Source: G963720515 sp963720515 (lineage in GTDB: Bacteria; Actinomycetota; Thermoleophilia; Gaiellales; Gaiellaceae). From it: 64,000 bases of DNA. Location: contig OY970397.1 of the NCBI GenBank assembly GCA_963720515.1, positions 1,674,001 through 1,738,000 on the forward strand, written 5' to 3'. The notes beneath the pieces are model-generated. The model was given only the letters and a program-made list of their open reading frames with translations. It ran no database searches and was not told the DNA's origin. Of this stretch, positions 26,360-36,431 are shown in pieces. Numbering within the stretch: the first letter of the stretch is position 1; each line of letters begins with the position of its first letter. The translations under genes and the position numbers were made by a program.

Positions 26360-28183
26360 CGCGCGGGCCTTCCGCGATGCCGCCGTCTGGCGCTTCGTCG
26401 CGCCCAGCTCGGCCTTGCGGAGCCGGATGTGGCCCGGCGTCACCTCGACCGACTCGTCGTCGCGGATCAGCTCGAGGGCCTGCTCGAGCGAGAGCGGCCG
26501 CGGCGGGATGAGCCGCACGAGCTCGTCCGCGGTGGACGAGCGCATGTTGGTCAGCTTCTTCTCCTTGGTCGGGTTCACGTCAAGGTCCTCGGCGCGCGCG
26601 TTCTCGCCGACGATCATCCCCTCGTAGACCTCGACTCCCGGAGCGACAAAGAGCTGGCCGCGCTCCTGGAGGTTGAAGAGCGCGAACGCGGTCGTCGCGC
26701 CGCGGCGATCGGCAACCAGCGAACCGGTCGGCCGCGTGCGCATCTCGCCGTGCCAGGGCTCGTAGCCGTCGAAGACGTGGTGGAGGATCCCGGTGCCGCG
26801 CGTCTCCGTGAGGAACTCGGTGCGGAAGCCGATCAGCCCGCGCGCCGGGACGCGGTACTCCATGCGCACCCAGCCGGTGCCGTGGTTCACCATCTGCTCG
26901 AGCCGCCCCTTGCGGAGGGCGAGGAGCTGGGTGATGACGCCGACATACTCCTCCGGGATGTCGATCGCGAGGCGCTCGACCGGCTCGTGCTTCTTGCCGT
27001 CGACCTCGCGCGTCACGACCTGCGGCTTGCCGACCGTGAGCTCGAAGCCTTCGCGCCGCATGAGCTCGACGAGCACCGCGAGCTGCAGCTCGCCGCGCCC
27101 CTGCACCTCCCACGCGTCCGGCCGCTCGGTCGCGAGCACGCGGAGCGAGACGTTCCCGACGAGCTCCTGGTCGAGCCGCGCCTTCAGCATCGTCGCCGTG
27201 AGCTTGTCCCCGTCCTGGCCGGAGAGCGGGGACGTGTTGATCCCGATCGTCATCGCGAGGCTCGGCTCGTCCACGCCGATCACGGGGAGCGGGCGCGGGT
27301 CGTCCGGGTCGGCCAGGGTCTCGCCGATCGTCACCTCGGGGATGCCGGCGACGGCGATGAGCTCCCCGGGTCCCGCCTCCTCGGCCTCGACCCGGTCGAG
27401 CGCCTCCGTGACGTAGAGCTCGGTCACACGGGCGCGCTCGATCTCGCCGGTCGCGCGGCACCACGCGATCTGCTGGCCCTTGCGGATCGTGCCCTCGTGG
27501 ACGCGGCAGAGCGCGAGGCGGCCGACGTACGGCGATGCGTCGAGGTTCGTCACGTGCGCCTGGAGCGGATGGCCCTCGGTGTACGACGGCGCGGGAATGT
27601 GTGCGAGGAGCGTCTCGAAGAGCGGCTCGAGGTCGTCGGCGAGCGCCTCGGGGTCGAGCCCGGCCTGCCCCGCCCGCGCGTTCGCGTAGACGATCGGGAA
27701 CTCGATCTGGCTCTCGTCGGCGTCGAGGTCGAGGAAGAGCGCGTACACCTCGTCCACGACCTCGGCGATCCGCGCGTCCGGCCGGTCGACCTTGTTCACG
27801 ACGAGGATCACGGGGAGCCGGGCCTCGAGCGCCTTGCGGAGCACGAAGCGCGTCTGCGGCAGCGGCCCCTCGCTCGCGTCCACGAGGAGGAGCACGCCGT
27901 CCACCATCGTGAGGCCCCGCTCCACCTCGCCGCCGAAGTCAGCGTGGCCCGGCGTGTCCACGATGTTCACCTTCACGCCGCCGTGCCGGACCGCCGTGTT
28001 CTTGGCGAGGATCGTGATGCCCTTCTCACGCTCGAGGTCCATGGAGTCCATGACCCGCTCGGCCACGTCCTGGTTCTCGCGGAAGGAGCCGGACTGCCAG
28101 AGCATCCCGTCCACGAGCGTCGTCTTGCCGTGGTCGACGTGCGCGACGATCGCGACGTTGCGGATGTCCTCGCGCAAGGGCAC
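26345..28183 (-). CDS. typA: Ribosome-associated translational GTPase TypA/BipA
   Basis: About 612 residues from the GTG at 28181-28183, the normal length for the family. G1 AHVDHGKTT, G2 in KGITILAKN, G3 DTPGHADFGGE and G4 NKVDR are intact, followed by EF-G-like domains and the TypA-specific C-terminus. It associates with ribosomes and affects 50S assembly and stress or cold growth. The open frame runs far upstream of the GTG but only as antisense to the neighbouring ATPase gene. Confidence 0.95.
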   Translation of the reverse strand: MPLREDIRNVAIVAHVDHGKTTLVDGMLWQSGSFRENQDVAERVMDSMDLEREKGITILAKNTAVRHGGVKVNIVDTPGHADFGGEVERGLTMVDGVLLLVDASEGPLPQTRFVLRKALEARLPVILVVNKVDRPDARIAEVVDEVYALFLDLDADESQIEFPIVYANARAGQAGLDPEALADDLEPLFETLLAHIPAPSYTEGHPLQAHVTNLDASPYVGRLALCRVHEGTIRKGQQIAWCRATGEIERARVTELYVTEALDRVEAEEAGPGELIAVAGIPEVTIGETLADPDDPRPLPVIGVDEPSLAMTIGINTSPLSGQDGDKLTATMLKARLDQELVGNVSLRVLATERPDAWEVQGRGELQLAVLVELMRREGFELTVGKPQVVTREVDGKKHEPVERLAIDIPEEYVGVITQLLALRKGRLEQMVNHGTGWVRMEYRVPARGLIGFRTEFLTETRGTGILHHVFDGYEPWHGEMRTRPTGSLVADRRGATTAFALFNLQERGQLFVAPGVEVYEGMIVGENARAEDLDVNPTKEKKLTNMRSSTADELVRLIPPRPLSLEQALELIRDDESVEVTPGHIRLRKAELGATKRQTAASRKARALAAG

Positions 28184-28249
28184 CGCCGGAGCGTAGCTAC
28201 GCGACCCGGCCCGCTTGCGTCGGCCCCTCCGCGCCGGTAGACCTACGCG

Positions 28250-30970
28250 GTGCCCGATGCCGCCCCGATCGGTCGCGAGCACGAGCTCGCGGAGCTCCTC
28301 GACCGCGCGCGGAAGGCGACGGCGGGCCAGGGCTCGATCGTCTTCCTCGCCGGGCCTACCGGCAGCGGCAAGTCGTTCCTCCTGAAGACGTTCACCGAGG
28401 CCATCGCCTCGGCCGGCCTTGAGCCCAGGCCCGAGGTGGTCACCACGCTCTGCTACGACACGACGCCCGACAACCCGCTCGGCCCGTTCGGCGAGATCCT
28501 CCGCGCGCTCACAAACCGCGACCGCCGCGGCGACCGGGCGAAGGAGATCCTCGGGATCGTCGGCGACGTCGCGCCGCCGCTCATCGAGCTCATCCCCGTG
28601 ATCGGAAAGCTCGCGTCGGTCGGCGTCAAGGCCGCGACCGCCATCGGCGTCCACGCGCTCGGCGGCGACCACGAGGCTGCGCAGGCCCAGCTCGCCTCGG
28701 ACGTCGCCCTCTCGCTCGAGAGCATCTCGGTGAAGGTCCCGCTCGTCCTCGTGATCGACGATGCCCACTGGATCGACGGACCCTCCTCCGAGGTGATCGC
28801 CCGGCTCGCACAGGACGCGGAGCACCACGGGCTGCTCCTGGTGATCGCCTACGACCCGAACCTGGTCACGGACCGCGACCTGATCGCGCGCGTGCGCTCG
28901 AACATCCTCACGCTTCCGGGCGTGACGCGGATCGGGCTCGCCGACCTCGACGAGGCCGCGATCGACGCGCTCCTCGCCGAGCGCTACGGGATCACCCCGG
29001 AGCACCTCGGCGCCTGGCTCTACGAGCGGACGGACGGCAACCCGCTCTTCCTGACGCAGTACCTCGACGCGCTCGAGGACCAGGGCGTGCTGCAGAAGAC
29101 CGAGTCCGGGTGGACGCTCGACGGCGCCGTCGAGGGCGAGCCCGGCGAATGGCGGCTGAGCGGCCGGCTCGCCGAGGCACAGGCGCCGGACACGCTGCTC
29201 GAGCTCCTCGGCCCCCGCGTCGGCGTGCTCGAGGACGACGAGCGCAAGCTGCTCGAGACCGGAGCGATCCAGGGCCGCCGCTTCCTCTCGACCGTGATCG
29301 TCACCCTGCTCGAGCAGGAGGAGGACGAGATCATCGACCGGCTCGCGCGGATCCAGGAGCGGCGCCGGATGATCGAGCTCGAGGACACCGAGGACTGGTG
29401 GAGCGACCGCTCGAACCTGTACGCCTTCGACCCCGCCGTCCTCCAGGAGCTGCTCTACGGCCGCCTCGCCGGGTCGGCGTACGATCGCAAGCGGCGCCAC
29501 ACCGCCGTGGCGAAGGCGCTCGAGCAGCTGATCGCCGGCGACGACCCGCCGCCGCGCCACGCCCTGCTCGAGATCGCGCGCCACTACGAGCTGGCCGGGA
29601 CCGGCGTCGCGGCCGGGACGGTGCTGGTGGAGGTCGCCCGCTCGACCTACGCGGAGGGCGCCGACACCGAGACCGCCTCGAACGCCGAGCGCGCCGCGAC
29701 GCTCCTGCGGGCCGCGCTCCCGAAGGTGCCCGAGCCCGAGCGCGCGAAGGCGAACGGCGTCCTCGCCCAGGCGATCGTGCTGCTCCTCCTGGGCGGCGAA
29801 CCGAGCTGGCGCGCGGAGGACGAAAGCGGTGGCGACGACCTGGTCGCGCTGGCCGCAGAAGGCGTGGCGGCGGCGGACGCGGCCGGCGACCCGACGCTCC
29901 GGGCGAACGCACGCTACGCGCAGGCGCTCGTGCTCACCGGCTACCGCGGGCTCGACGAGGCGGTCGAGGCCTACAAGGGGGCCCGCGCGGTCGCCGAGGA
30001 AGGCGCCGACCCGGTCACGCGGCTCGCGATCCTGGTGAACCTGGGCCATCAGCTCGACAGCGTGAGCCTCGACGAGGGCTGGGCGGTGCTGCAGGAGGCG
30101 CACGCGCTCCTGACCGGCGGCGAGCTCGCGGGCTCACTCGACGAGCGGACGCTCGCGTACGAGACGGCGCGGCTCGAGAACACGATCGGCGTCGCGGCGT
30201 TCGACCGCGGCGACTACGGGCAGGCCCTCGACCTCCTCGGCCGCAGCACCGACGCGCTGCGCGCGGCCCACCGCCGCGGCGACCTCGGCTGGGGGCTCAA
30301 CTTCCTGGGCCAGCTCTCGATCGCAATGGGCCTGTACGAGGCGGCGGAGGCGACGCTCAAGGAGGCGATCGCGCTCTTCCCGGAGACGGAGACCGTGGCG
30401 CTGCGCGGCTACCTCCGCGCGCTCCTCGGCCATCTCTACCTCGAGTGGGACCCGCCTCGGCTCGACCAGGCGCGGATCGAGCTCGAGGGCGCGCGCGAGG
30501 AGGTGGATGCGGCCGTCTACCGCGCCGTCGCGCCGCTCGTCATGTGCCACTGGGCGGAGCTCGCCCTGGCCGCGGGCACGCCCGACGGCCTGGCGAAGGC
30601 CGACGAGCAGCTGGCCGACACGGACACGTACGGCTGGGCGCGCAGCGACATCACGGTCGCCTCGCTCCGCGCGCGGATCGCCCTCGCGCAGGGCCGTGTC
30701 GAGGACGCAGTCCCGCTCAGCACCGCGGCCGTCGAGGAACTCGAGCGGCGCGGCGGCGCGGTGCCGGCCACCCGGAGCGAGGAGATCCTCCACGCGCACG
30801 CGCTCGTCCTGGCCGCGGCGGGCTCTGCCGAGGCGGAGGCGTTCGCCCGCAAGGCGGCCGACTTCGTGCGCGCCAAGGCGGACTCCATCCCGGATCCCGA
30901 GCAGCGCCGGTCGTTCGTCGAGCGGGTGCGCCTCTCGCGCGAGATCCTCGCCGCAGCTCCGGCGCAGTAG
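28250..30970 (+). CDS. STAND-like AAA ATPase with TPR-type C-terminal repeats
   Basis: A 906-residue protein with a GTG start, divergent from typA. The N-terminal IGREHELAEL box, Walker A GPTGSGKS (about residues 35-42) and Walker B LVLVIDDAHWID (about 163-175) define an AAA_16/STAND ATPase of the MalT/LuxR-regulator kind. The C-terminal half (about 430-900) is a series of degenerate TPR-like helical repeats. No LuxR-type DNA-binding domain follows, so it is probably a signalling or scaffold ATPase rather than a transcription factor. The ligand is unknown. Confidence 0.85.
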   Translation: MPDAAPIGREHELAELLDRARKATAGQGSIVFLAGPTGSGKSFLLKTFTEAIASAGLEPRPEVVTTLCYDTTPDNPLGPFGEILRALTNRDRRGDRAKEILGIVGDVAPPLIELIPVIGKLASVGVKAATAIGVHALGGDHEAAQAQLASDVALSLESISVKVPLVLVIDDAHWIDGPSSEVIARLAQDAEHHGLLLVIAYDPNLVTDRDLIARVRSNILTLPGVTRIGLADLDEAAIDALLAERYGITPEHLGAWLYERTDGNPLFLTQYLDALEDQGVLQKTESGWTLDGAVEGEPGEWRLSGRLAEAQAPDTLLELLGPRVGVLEDDERKLLETGAIQGRRFLSTVIVTLLEQEEDEIIDRLARIQERRRMIELEDTEDWWSDRSNLYAFDPAVLQELLYGRLAGSAYDRKRRHTAVAKALEQLIAGDDPPPRHALLEIARHYELAGTGVAAGTVLVEVARSTYAEGADTETASNAERAATLLRAALPKVPEPERAKANGVLAQAIVLLLLGGEPSWRAEDESGGDDLVALAAEGVAAADAAGDPTLRANARYAQALVLTGYRGLDEAVEAYKGARAVAEEGADPVTRLAILVNLGHQLDSVSLDEGWAVLQEAHALLTGGELAGSLDERTLAYETARLENTIGVAAFDRGDYGQALDLLGRSTDALRAAHRRGDLGWGLNFLGQLSIAMGLYEAAEATLKEAIALFPETETVALRGYLRALLGHLYLEWDPPRLDQARIELEGAREEVDAAVYRAVAPLVMCHWAELALAAGTPDGLAKADEQLADTDTYGWARSDITVASLRARIALAQGRVEDAVPLSTAAVEELERRGGAVPATRSEEILHAHALVLAAAGSAEAEAFARKAADFVRAKADSIPDPEQRRSFVERVRLSREILAAAPAQ

Positions 30971-31011
30971 CGCGTTCTTACAATCGGGGCACGCGAACGG
31001 AGGAGGACCGC

Positions 31012-31665
31012 ATGAGGATCGGCGTGCTCGGAACCGGGATAGTCGGCAAGACGATCGGCGGGAAGCTCGTGGAGCTCGGGCACGAGGTGTGCATCGGGTC
31101 GCGCACGCCCGGCGGCGAGGCCGCGACCGAGTGGGTCGCCCAGGCGGGCGCGGGCGCGAACGAGGGGACGTTCTCCGACGCGGCGGGCTTCGGCGAGCTC
31201 GTCTTCAACTGCACGCCCGGGATGCACGCGGCCGAGGCGCTCGAAGCCGCGGGTGCCGAGAACCTCGCCGGGAAGACGGTCGTGGACGTCTCGAACGCGC
31301 TCGACTTCTCCGGCGGCCGGCCGCCCACGCTCGCGGTCTGCAACACGACGAGCGTCGGCGAAGAGCTCCAGAAGGCGTTCCCCGACGCACGCATCGTGAA
31401 GTCGCTGAACACGATGAACGCCGGCATCATGGTCGACCCGAGCGCCGTCCCCGGCGACCACGTCGTGTTCGTCTGCGGAGACGACGAGGGCGCGAAGGAC
31501 GAGGTGCGCGCGCTCCTCGGGGAGATCGGCTGGCCGGCAGAGCGGATCGTGGACGTCGGCGGGATCATCGGAGCGCGCGGGACGGAGATGTGGCTGCCGC
31601 TCTGGCTCGAGCTCATGGGCTCGCTCGGGACCGCGCAGTTCAACATCGCGGTCGTCAAGGCTTAG
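31012..31665 (+). CDS. NADPH:F420 oxidoreductase-like protein
   Basis: A 217-residue Rossmann protein with GGAGGA before its ATG. It begins with the nucleotide motif IGVLGTGIVGKTIGGKL and has CIGSRTP, whose Ser-Arg pair favours NADP over NAD. Length and the C-terminal MWLPLWLELMG segment match short NADP/F420-dependent oxidoreductases (Fno-like). True F420 use cannot be shown by sequence reading; other members reduce different substrates. Confidence 0.82.
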   Translation: MRIGVLGTGIVGKTIGGKLVELGHEVCIGSRTPGGEAATEWVAQAGAGANEGTFSDAAGFGELVFNCTPGMHAAEALEAAGAENLAGKTVVDVSNALDFSGGRPPTLAVCNTTSVGEELQKAFPDARIVKSLNTMNAGIMVDPSAVPGDHVVFVCGDDEGAKDEVRALLGEIGWPAERIVDVGGIIGARGTEMWLPLWLELMGSLGTAQFNIAVVKA

Positions 31666-31791
31666 CGTCGGTCTCTCCACAGAAGCCCCTGTCCATGCGG
31701 GTTTGCGCGCGCCGTGGCCGGTTGGGACACCTGGCGGCGGGCGGGCGCGCGGGGCTATCCAGGTCGGGTCAACTCGACCGGAAGGAGACCC

Positions 31792-32657
31792 ATGAACACC
31801 AGACGGAGGAAGGCGCTCGGCGTGCTCGGGCTCGCCGCCGCGACCGCGATCGCGGTGACCGGCGTGCTCGCGGTCGGCGGCGGCGCGGCGACGACGGCCG
31901 ACGACACGATTCGCGCCTGCCGCCACCCGAACGGCGGCTGGGTGCGGATCATCGGCGCGACCGACTCGTGCCGGACGCGCGAGCAGGCGATCTCGTGGAG
32001 CGCGGCCCCGGCGGGCGGCGGGGTCACGAAGCTCTCGGACCTCGAGGGCATCGCGTGCACGACGGATGCGGGCGGCGCCGGCAAGGTGCAGCTCGACTCG
32101 GCCGGCGACGACACGGTGCTCTTCCGCTGCGTCGCGGGCGGAAGCGGCCCGCCGCCCAGCTCGACCAAGCTCGTCCTGAACGAGGTCGACTACGACCAGG
32201 TTGGTGCGGACGGCGACGGGTTCGTCGAGATCAAGAACACCGGCACGACCGCGATCGCGCTCACCGGAATCGCGCTGGTCTTCGTGGACGGCACGGACAG
32301 CGAGGAGTACAAGCGGACGGCGCTCACGGGCACGCTCGAGGCGGGCGGCTACCTCGTCGTCCCGGGTCCGACCCGCAGAACGGCGCGCCGGACGGCCTCG
32401 CGATCGTGGACGGCTCGGGCGCGCTCATCGACGCGCTCTCCTACGAGGGTGCGATCACGAGCGCGAAGATCGGGACGCAGACGTACTCGCTCGTCGAGGG
32501 CACGATGCTCCCGGCGACCGTCGCGGACTCGAACACCGCCGCGGGCTCGCTCGTCCGAAACCCGGACGGGCGCGACACGGGCAACGCTGCGGCCGACTGG
32601 GCGTTCACGACGACCCTCACGAAGGGCGCGGCGAACGTCCTCACGGCGGCGCACTGA
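31792..32657 (+). CDS. Secreted lamin-tail-domain-like protein, frameshifted
   Basis: The ATG at 31792 follows GAAGGAG and encodes a signal peptide (RRRKALGVLGLAAATAIAVTG). A region with paired cysteines comes next, then a lamin-tail (LTD) domain starting near KLVLNEVDYDQ. The frame breaks after EAGGYLVVPG: the sequence CCCGGGTCC at 32361-32369 appears to lack one G. Adding it continues the domain as SDPQNGAPDGLAIVDGSG to the TGA at 32655-32657, giving about 288 residues. LTD proteins are cell-surface or nuclease-associated beta-sandwiches; function here is unknown. Without correction the frame runs into nonsense to 32901. Confidence 0.75.
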
Positions 32658-32666
32658 TCGCTCGCC

Positions 32667-32699
32667 GAGCGGCGGGCGGCCCCGCCCCGCCCGCCGCTC
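32667..32699 (+). terminator. Strong GC hairpin after the lamin-tail gene
   Basis: GAGCGGCGGGCGG (32667-32679) and CCGCCCGCCGCTC (32687-32699) form a perfect 13-bp stem with a 7-base loop, 10 bases after the stop. No T-run follows, as is common for actinobacterial terminators. Confidence 0.6.
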
Positions 32700-32738
32700 C
32701 GCCGCGCACGCGTCCGGGGCTCCGGCGAGACTTCGCCT

Positions 32739-33416
32739 GTGCGCGCGATCGTCTTCCTCGACGGAGAGCCTCGCTTTCGGCCCTTTCCGTTCGTGCTCCC
32801 GCACGAGGGGCCGGTCGGACGCGCGGTCGCCGATGCACGTGACTCGCTCGCGCGGACGCCGGGGCGTCACGACGGCCCGATCGCGTTCTGCCACGGCGTG
32901 ACGCCGGACGGGTCGATCCTGCGGCGGGCCGGCCGCTACGCCGAGGCGATGGTCGTATTCGAGGAGCCGACGCTCGCGTACCGGCTCGGGTTCGCGCTCG
33001 GGGTGCAGCTCTTCGTCGAGCGCGAGGAGGGCGCCTACCTCTTCCAGCTGCGCGGCCCGTCGATCGGCCGCGATCCGCTCCTCTGGACCGCGTCCGCCTC
33101 GGGCGGCGTCATGCCCGGCGAGGAGCCGCGGAACGCGGTGCTCGCGGACGCCGCCGAGGAGGTGGCGCTCCGCGACGAGGACCTCGAAGGGTTCCGGCCC
33201 GTCGCCGTCTGCGTGAACGAGGGCTCCGGCTCCGCGCTCGTCGTGTACCACGCGCGCCTCCGCGAGGGTGCCGAGCCCGCGCCGAACGCCGACCGGGTCG
33301 CCGAGATCCACTGGGCCACGGATCCCGGCTCGATCGGCGCGCAGGTCTCCGGCGACACGCTCGCCGCCTGGGAGGCGCTCGGGCGCGATCGCGACGGTGA
33401 ACCCTTTGGGGGATAG
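32739..33416 (+). CDS. Nudix-hydrolase-like protein with degenerate Nudix box
   Basis: A 225-residue protein with a GTG start. The central segment GGVMPGEEPRNAVLADAAEEV recalls the Nudix box (GX5EX7REUXEEXGU), but the Arg-Glu pair is missing and the Glu-Glu pair is shifted by one, so catalysis is doubtful. The layout (substrate-domain N-terminus, Nudix-like middle) resembles phosphoesterase-type Nudix relatives and DUF4743-like proteins. Function unknown. Confidence 0.6.
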   Translation: MRAIVFLDGEPRFRPFPFVLPHEGPVGRAVADARDSLARTPGRHDGPIAFCHGVTPDGSILRRAGRYAEAMVVFEEPTLAYRLGFALGVQLFVEREEGAYLFQLRGPSIGRDPLLWTASASGGVMPGEEPRNAVLADAAEEVALRDEDLEGFRPVAVCVNEGSGSALVVYHARLREGAEPAPNADRVAEIHWATDPGSIGAQVSGDTLAAWEALGRDRDGEPFGG

Positions 33417-33463
33417 GGCAGCGCGCATATGCGGCCGATTCCGGTCACAGGACGGTCCGCCGC

Positions 33464-35208
33464 ATGCCGAACGACAACGCCGCCAGAGAAACCGAGAAGG
33501 GCTTCGGGACAGGGCTTCGAGCCCAGCTCGAGAAGCGTCGCGCTGAGCTCGAAGAGGTCAAGGAGACGACGGAGGCCGCGGCGACGAAGGCCGGGGCCGC
33601 GGCCGCCGCAGCGAACGGCAACGGCAACGGCCATGCGGACGTCGAGGCGGTCCGCGCCGAGCTCGAGGCCGCGCTCGCCCGCGAGCAGAAGCTGCGCACC
33701 GTCGTCGACGAGCGCATCGCCGAGACCAAGGGCGCGCTCGACGCCGAGCAGCAGCTCTCGGCCCTCGCCGAGGAGCTCGCGAGCGAGAAGAAGGATCTGG
33801 CTGCGCGGGCGCTCGACCTCGCGCGCGACGACAAGGAGCTGACCGTCAAGGCCGGCTCGCTCGAGAAGCTCGAGAAGGAGCTGTCGGCGCGCGGAGACAC
33901 GCTCGCCAAGACCGAGAAGGAGCTGGCCGCACGCGCCAACGCGATCGCCAAGAGCGAGACGGAGCTTTCTTCCAAGGCCGAGGGAGTCACGAAGGACGCC
34001 GAGGGCCGCCAGGCCGACGTCGCCGCCGCCGAGAAGGCCCTCGCCGAGCGCGAGTCCGAGCTCGCCGCGCGCGAGCAGGCGGTCGCCGACCGCGAGCAGG
34101 GCGTCGCGGGCTCCGAGGACGACCGGCTCAAGGCGGTCTCGGAGCGCGAGCAGACACTGCGCGCGACCGAGCAGGACTTGAAGGCGCGCGCGAAGGAGAT
34201 CTCCGAGCGAGAGCGCACGCTCGGCAAGGGCATGAACGCGCTCGAGGCGCGGGAGCGCACTGCCGGCGAGCGCGAGCAGGCAACGGCGAAGACCACGGCC
34301 GTGCTGGCCGAGCGCGAACGGGCCGTCCAGACGCTCGAGGCGCAGCTCGCGAAGGCTTCGAAGAGCACGGATTCAACGGACCGCTCGCTCGCCGAGCGCG
34401 AGCGCGCGCTGGCCGAGGCCGAGAAGCGCGCCGCGCAGGCCGAGAAGGACGCAAAGGCGGCCGCAGACGCAATCGCGAAGCGCGAGCAGGCAATCGCGAA
34501 GGCGGAGGCCCAGGCGGCCGAGCGCTCCAAGGACACCGAGACCGCAGGGAAGACGCTCGCCGAGCGCGAGCGCGCGGCGGCGACGGTCGAGAAGCAGCTC
34601 GCCGCACGGCAGGCCGAGGTCGCGAAGGAGTCCGAGCGCGTGACCGCCGAGGTCGCGAAGCTCCGCGAGGAGCAGGCCCGCATCGAGGCGGTTCTCGCCT
34701 CCCACGGCGAGGCCGCAAAGGAGACCGCCGACCGGATCGCCGCCGCAGATGCGCGCGAGGCCGAGCCACGGCCCGCGAGGCCGAGCTCCACCACCGCGAG
34801 GCGTCGGCCCAGCGCGCAGCCGAGTCGGCAACGCGCGGCCGGGACCTCGACGAGCTCGAGGAGCGCCTGCGCGCGCGGGAGCACGATCTGGCCGCGCGCG
34901 AGGCAGGATTTGCAAGCGCCGAGAGCGACGCCGAGTCGGAGAAGACCCGGCTCACCCGGCGCGAGAAGCGCGTCGCTCAAACGGAGGAAAGCCTCCGCGA
35001 GCGCGTCAAGGAGATCGACGCACGGGAAACCGAGGTCGACACCCGCGACGCCAAGCGCGAGGCCAACCACCAGCTCCTCGAGGACAAGCTGGAGGAGTGG
35101 GAGGCCGAGCTCAAGGCGCTCGAGAAGCGGCTCCAGCAGAAGGAGAAGGAGCTCGCCGCCTACGTCGCGCAGGTTCAAAGCAGCCTGAACCAGCGCAACG
35201 TCGCCTGA
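33464..35208 (+). CDS. Long coiled-coil protein, frameshifted
   Basis: About 581 residues after repair. From about residue 60 it is almost entirely heptad-rich, charged sequence with repeated L-A-E/A-R-E-x-E-L units (AERERALAEAEKRAAQAE and similar), preceded by an Asn-Gly linker. The frame breaks near 34765: one G seems missing in GCCGAGCCACG. Restoring it resumes coiled coil (ELHHREASAQRAAESATRG onward) through to EKELAAYVAQVQSSLNQRNVA and the TGA at 35206-35208. It could be a cytoskeletal or scaffolding protein. Its position beside the Tad locus is suggestive only. Confidence 0.75.
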
Positions 35209-35522
35209 GTCCGAACGCCTGCGGCGTTCAGTTACGGACGGGCAGTGGCCGGGCCCTTGGAGCCACGGCCGTCTCCGGCACCACGAACCCCGGCTTGTGT
35301 TGCATCACTCACGGCCTGCGGCGGGGGCGCGTTCATGCGGTCGAGCCGGCAGAAGAGCGGGCGAACGACGCAACACAAGCGGCAGTTCGTGCTGCCCCAC
35401 GGCCGTGGCCGGACGCGACGCTTGACGTCGGCACCGGCGCGGGCGGCTAGTGCCGCCGGCCGCGCCCCGCGGGGGACGCGACCGGCGGACAGCCTACGGC
35501 GCTGGTCGCGCGCCCAGCTCTC
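35209..35522. other. Convergent intergenic region with inverted repeats
   Basis: 314 bases with no convincing gene between the coiled-coil gene (+) and tadC (-). It contains GCTTGTGTTGC (35293-35303) and its perfect complement GCAACACAAGC (35370-35380), two copies of a CCACGGCCGT block, and a small hairpin GGCGGC-TAGT-GCCGCC at 35442-35457 that could end transcripts from either side. Confidence 0.5.
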
Positions 35523-36425
35523 CTAGAACAGCTTGGAAAGGTTGAGGAAGGCCGGTCCGAGGATCACGATGAACATGGCCGGGAAGATGAAGAGCACCGT
35601 CGGGAAGAGCATCTTGATCGGCGCCTTCATCGCCTTCTCCTCGGCGGTCGCCTGACGCCGGTTGCGCGCCTCACTCGCCTGGATCTTGAGGATCCGGCCG
35701 AGCGAGATGCCGAGCTGGTCGGCCTGGATGACCGACCGGGTGAAGGCGGACATCTCGGGCGAGCCGACGCGCTCGGCCATCTTCTTGAGCGCCTCGGAGC
35801 GGCTCTCGCCGATGCGCATCTCGCCCAGCGAGAGCGCGAACTCCTCGGCGAGCGGACCTTCCATGTTCTCGGTCAGCTTGGTGATCGCGCCGTCGAAGCC
35901 GAGACCGGCCTCGACCGACACGGAGAGCAGGTCGAGGGCGTCCGGCAGCTCGGCCTGGATCCGGTCGCGCCGGCCCCGCGCCTTGAACGTGACCACGAAG
36001 TCGGGCAGGAAGAAGCCCATGAAGGCGAGGCCGAAGGCGATGAGGATCCCCTTCGAGCCGCCGCTCAAGAGCGCGATGCCGACGAGCAGGCCGAGCATCG
36101 CGAGCACGCCCTTCGCGGCCAGGTACGACGTCGCCGTCAGCGTGCGGCCGAGGCCGGCGCCGAGCAGCTTGAGGTTGATCGAGTCACCGGTGGCCTTGGG
36201 GGTCATCCGGAGGACGATGCGGGCGACGGCGGTCGCGGCCGGCCCGACGGCCCGCTCGCGGAAGCCGGCCTGGGCGGTGAACGGGTTCAGGTTCCGCTTG
36301 CCCTTGCCGTAGTTGGCGGCCCGGCGGATCGAGCCCTGCCGCTGCCGCGCGGGCAGCGAGGCGACCTCGCCGACGAGAAAGACGGCGAAGCCGAGGGTTG
36401 CGAGTGCGACGAGAAGTAGCAGCAT
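35523..36425 (-). CDS. tadC: Tad pilus inner-membrane platform protein (T2SF domain)
   Basis: A 300-residue protein with an N-terminal helix, a second helix pair at about 95-140, a cytoplasmic GSPII_F domain (LPDALDLLSVSVEAGLGFDGAI, then AFTRSVIQADQLGISLGRIL) and a C-terminal helix. It is the last gene of the Tad operon and pairs with the TadB-like domain of the gene before it, seven bases upstream. Confidence 0.9.
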   Translation of the reverse strand: MLLLLVALATLGFAVFLVGEVASLPARQRQGSIRRAANYGKGKRNLNPFTAQAGFRERAVGPAATAVARIVLRMTPKATGDSINLKLLGAGLGRTLTATSYLAAKGVLAMLGLLVGIALLSGGSKGILIAFGLAFMGFFLPDFVVTFKARGRRDRIQAELPDALDLLSVSVEAGLGFDGAITKLTENMEGPLAEEFALSLGEMRIGESRSEALKKMAERVGSPEMSAFTRSVIQADQLGISLGRILKIQASEARNRRQATAEEKAMKAPIKMLFPTVLFIFPAMFIVILGPAFLNLSKLF

Positions 36426-36431
36426 GGTCGG

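Noticed and set aside
28184..30103. Apparent 640-residue N-terminal extension of TypA
   Set aside because: It is antisense to the STAND-like ATPase gene; TypA has its normal length from the GTG at 28183.
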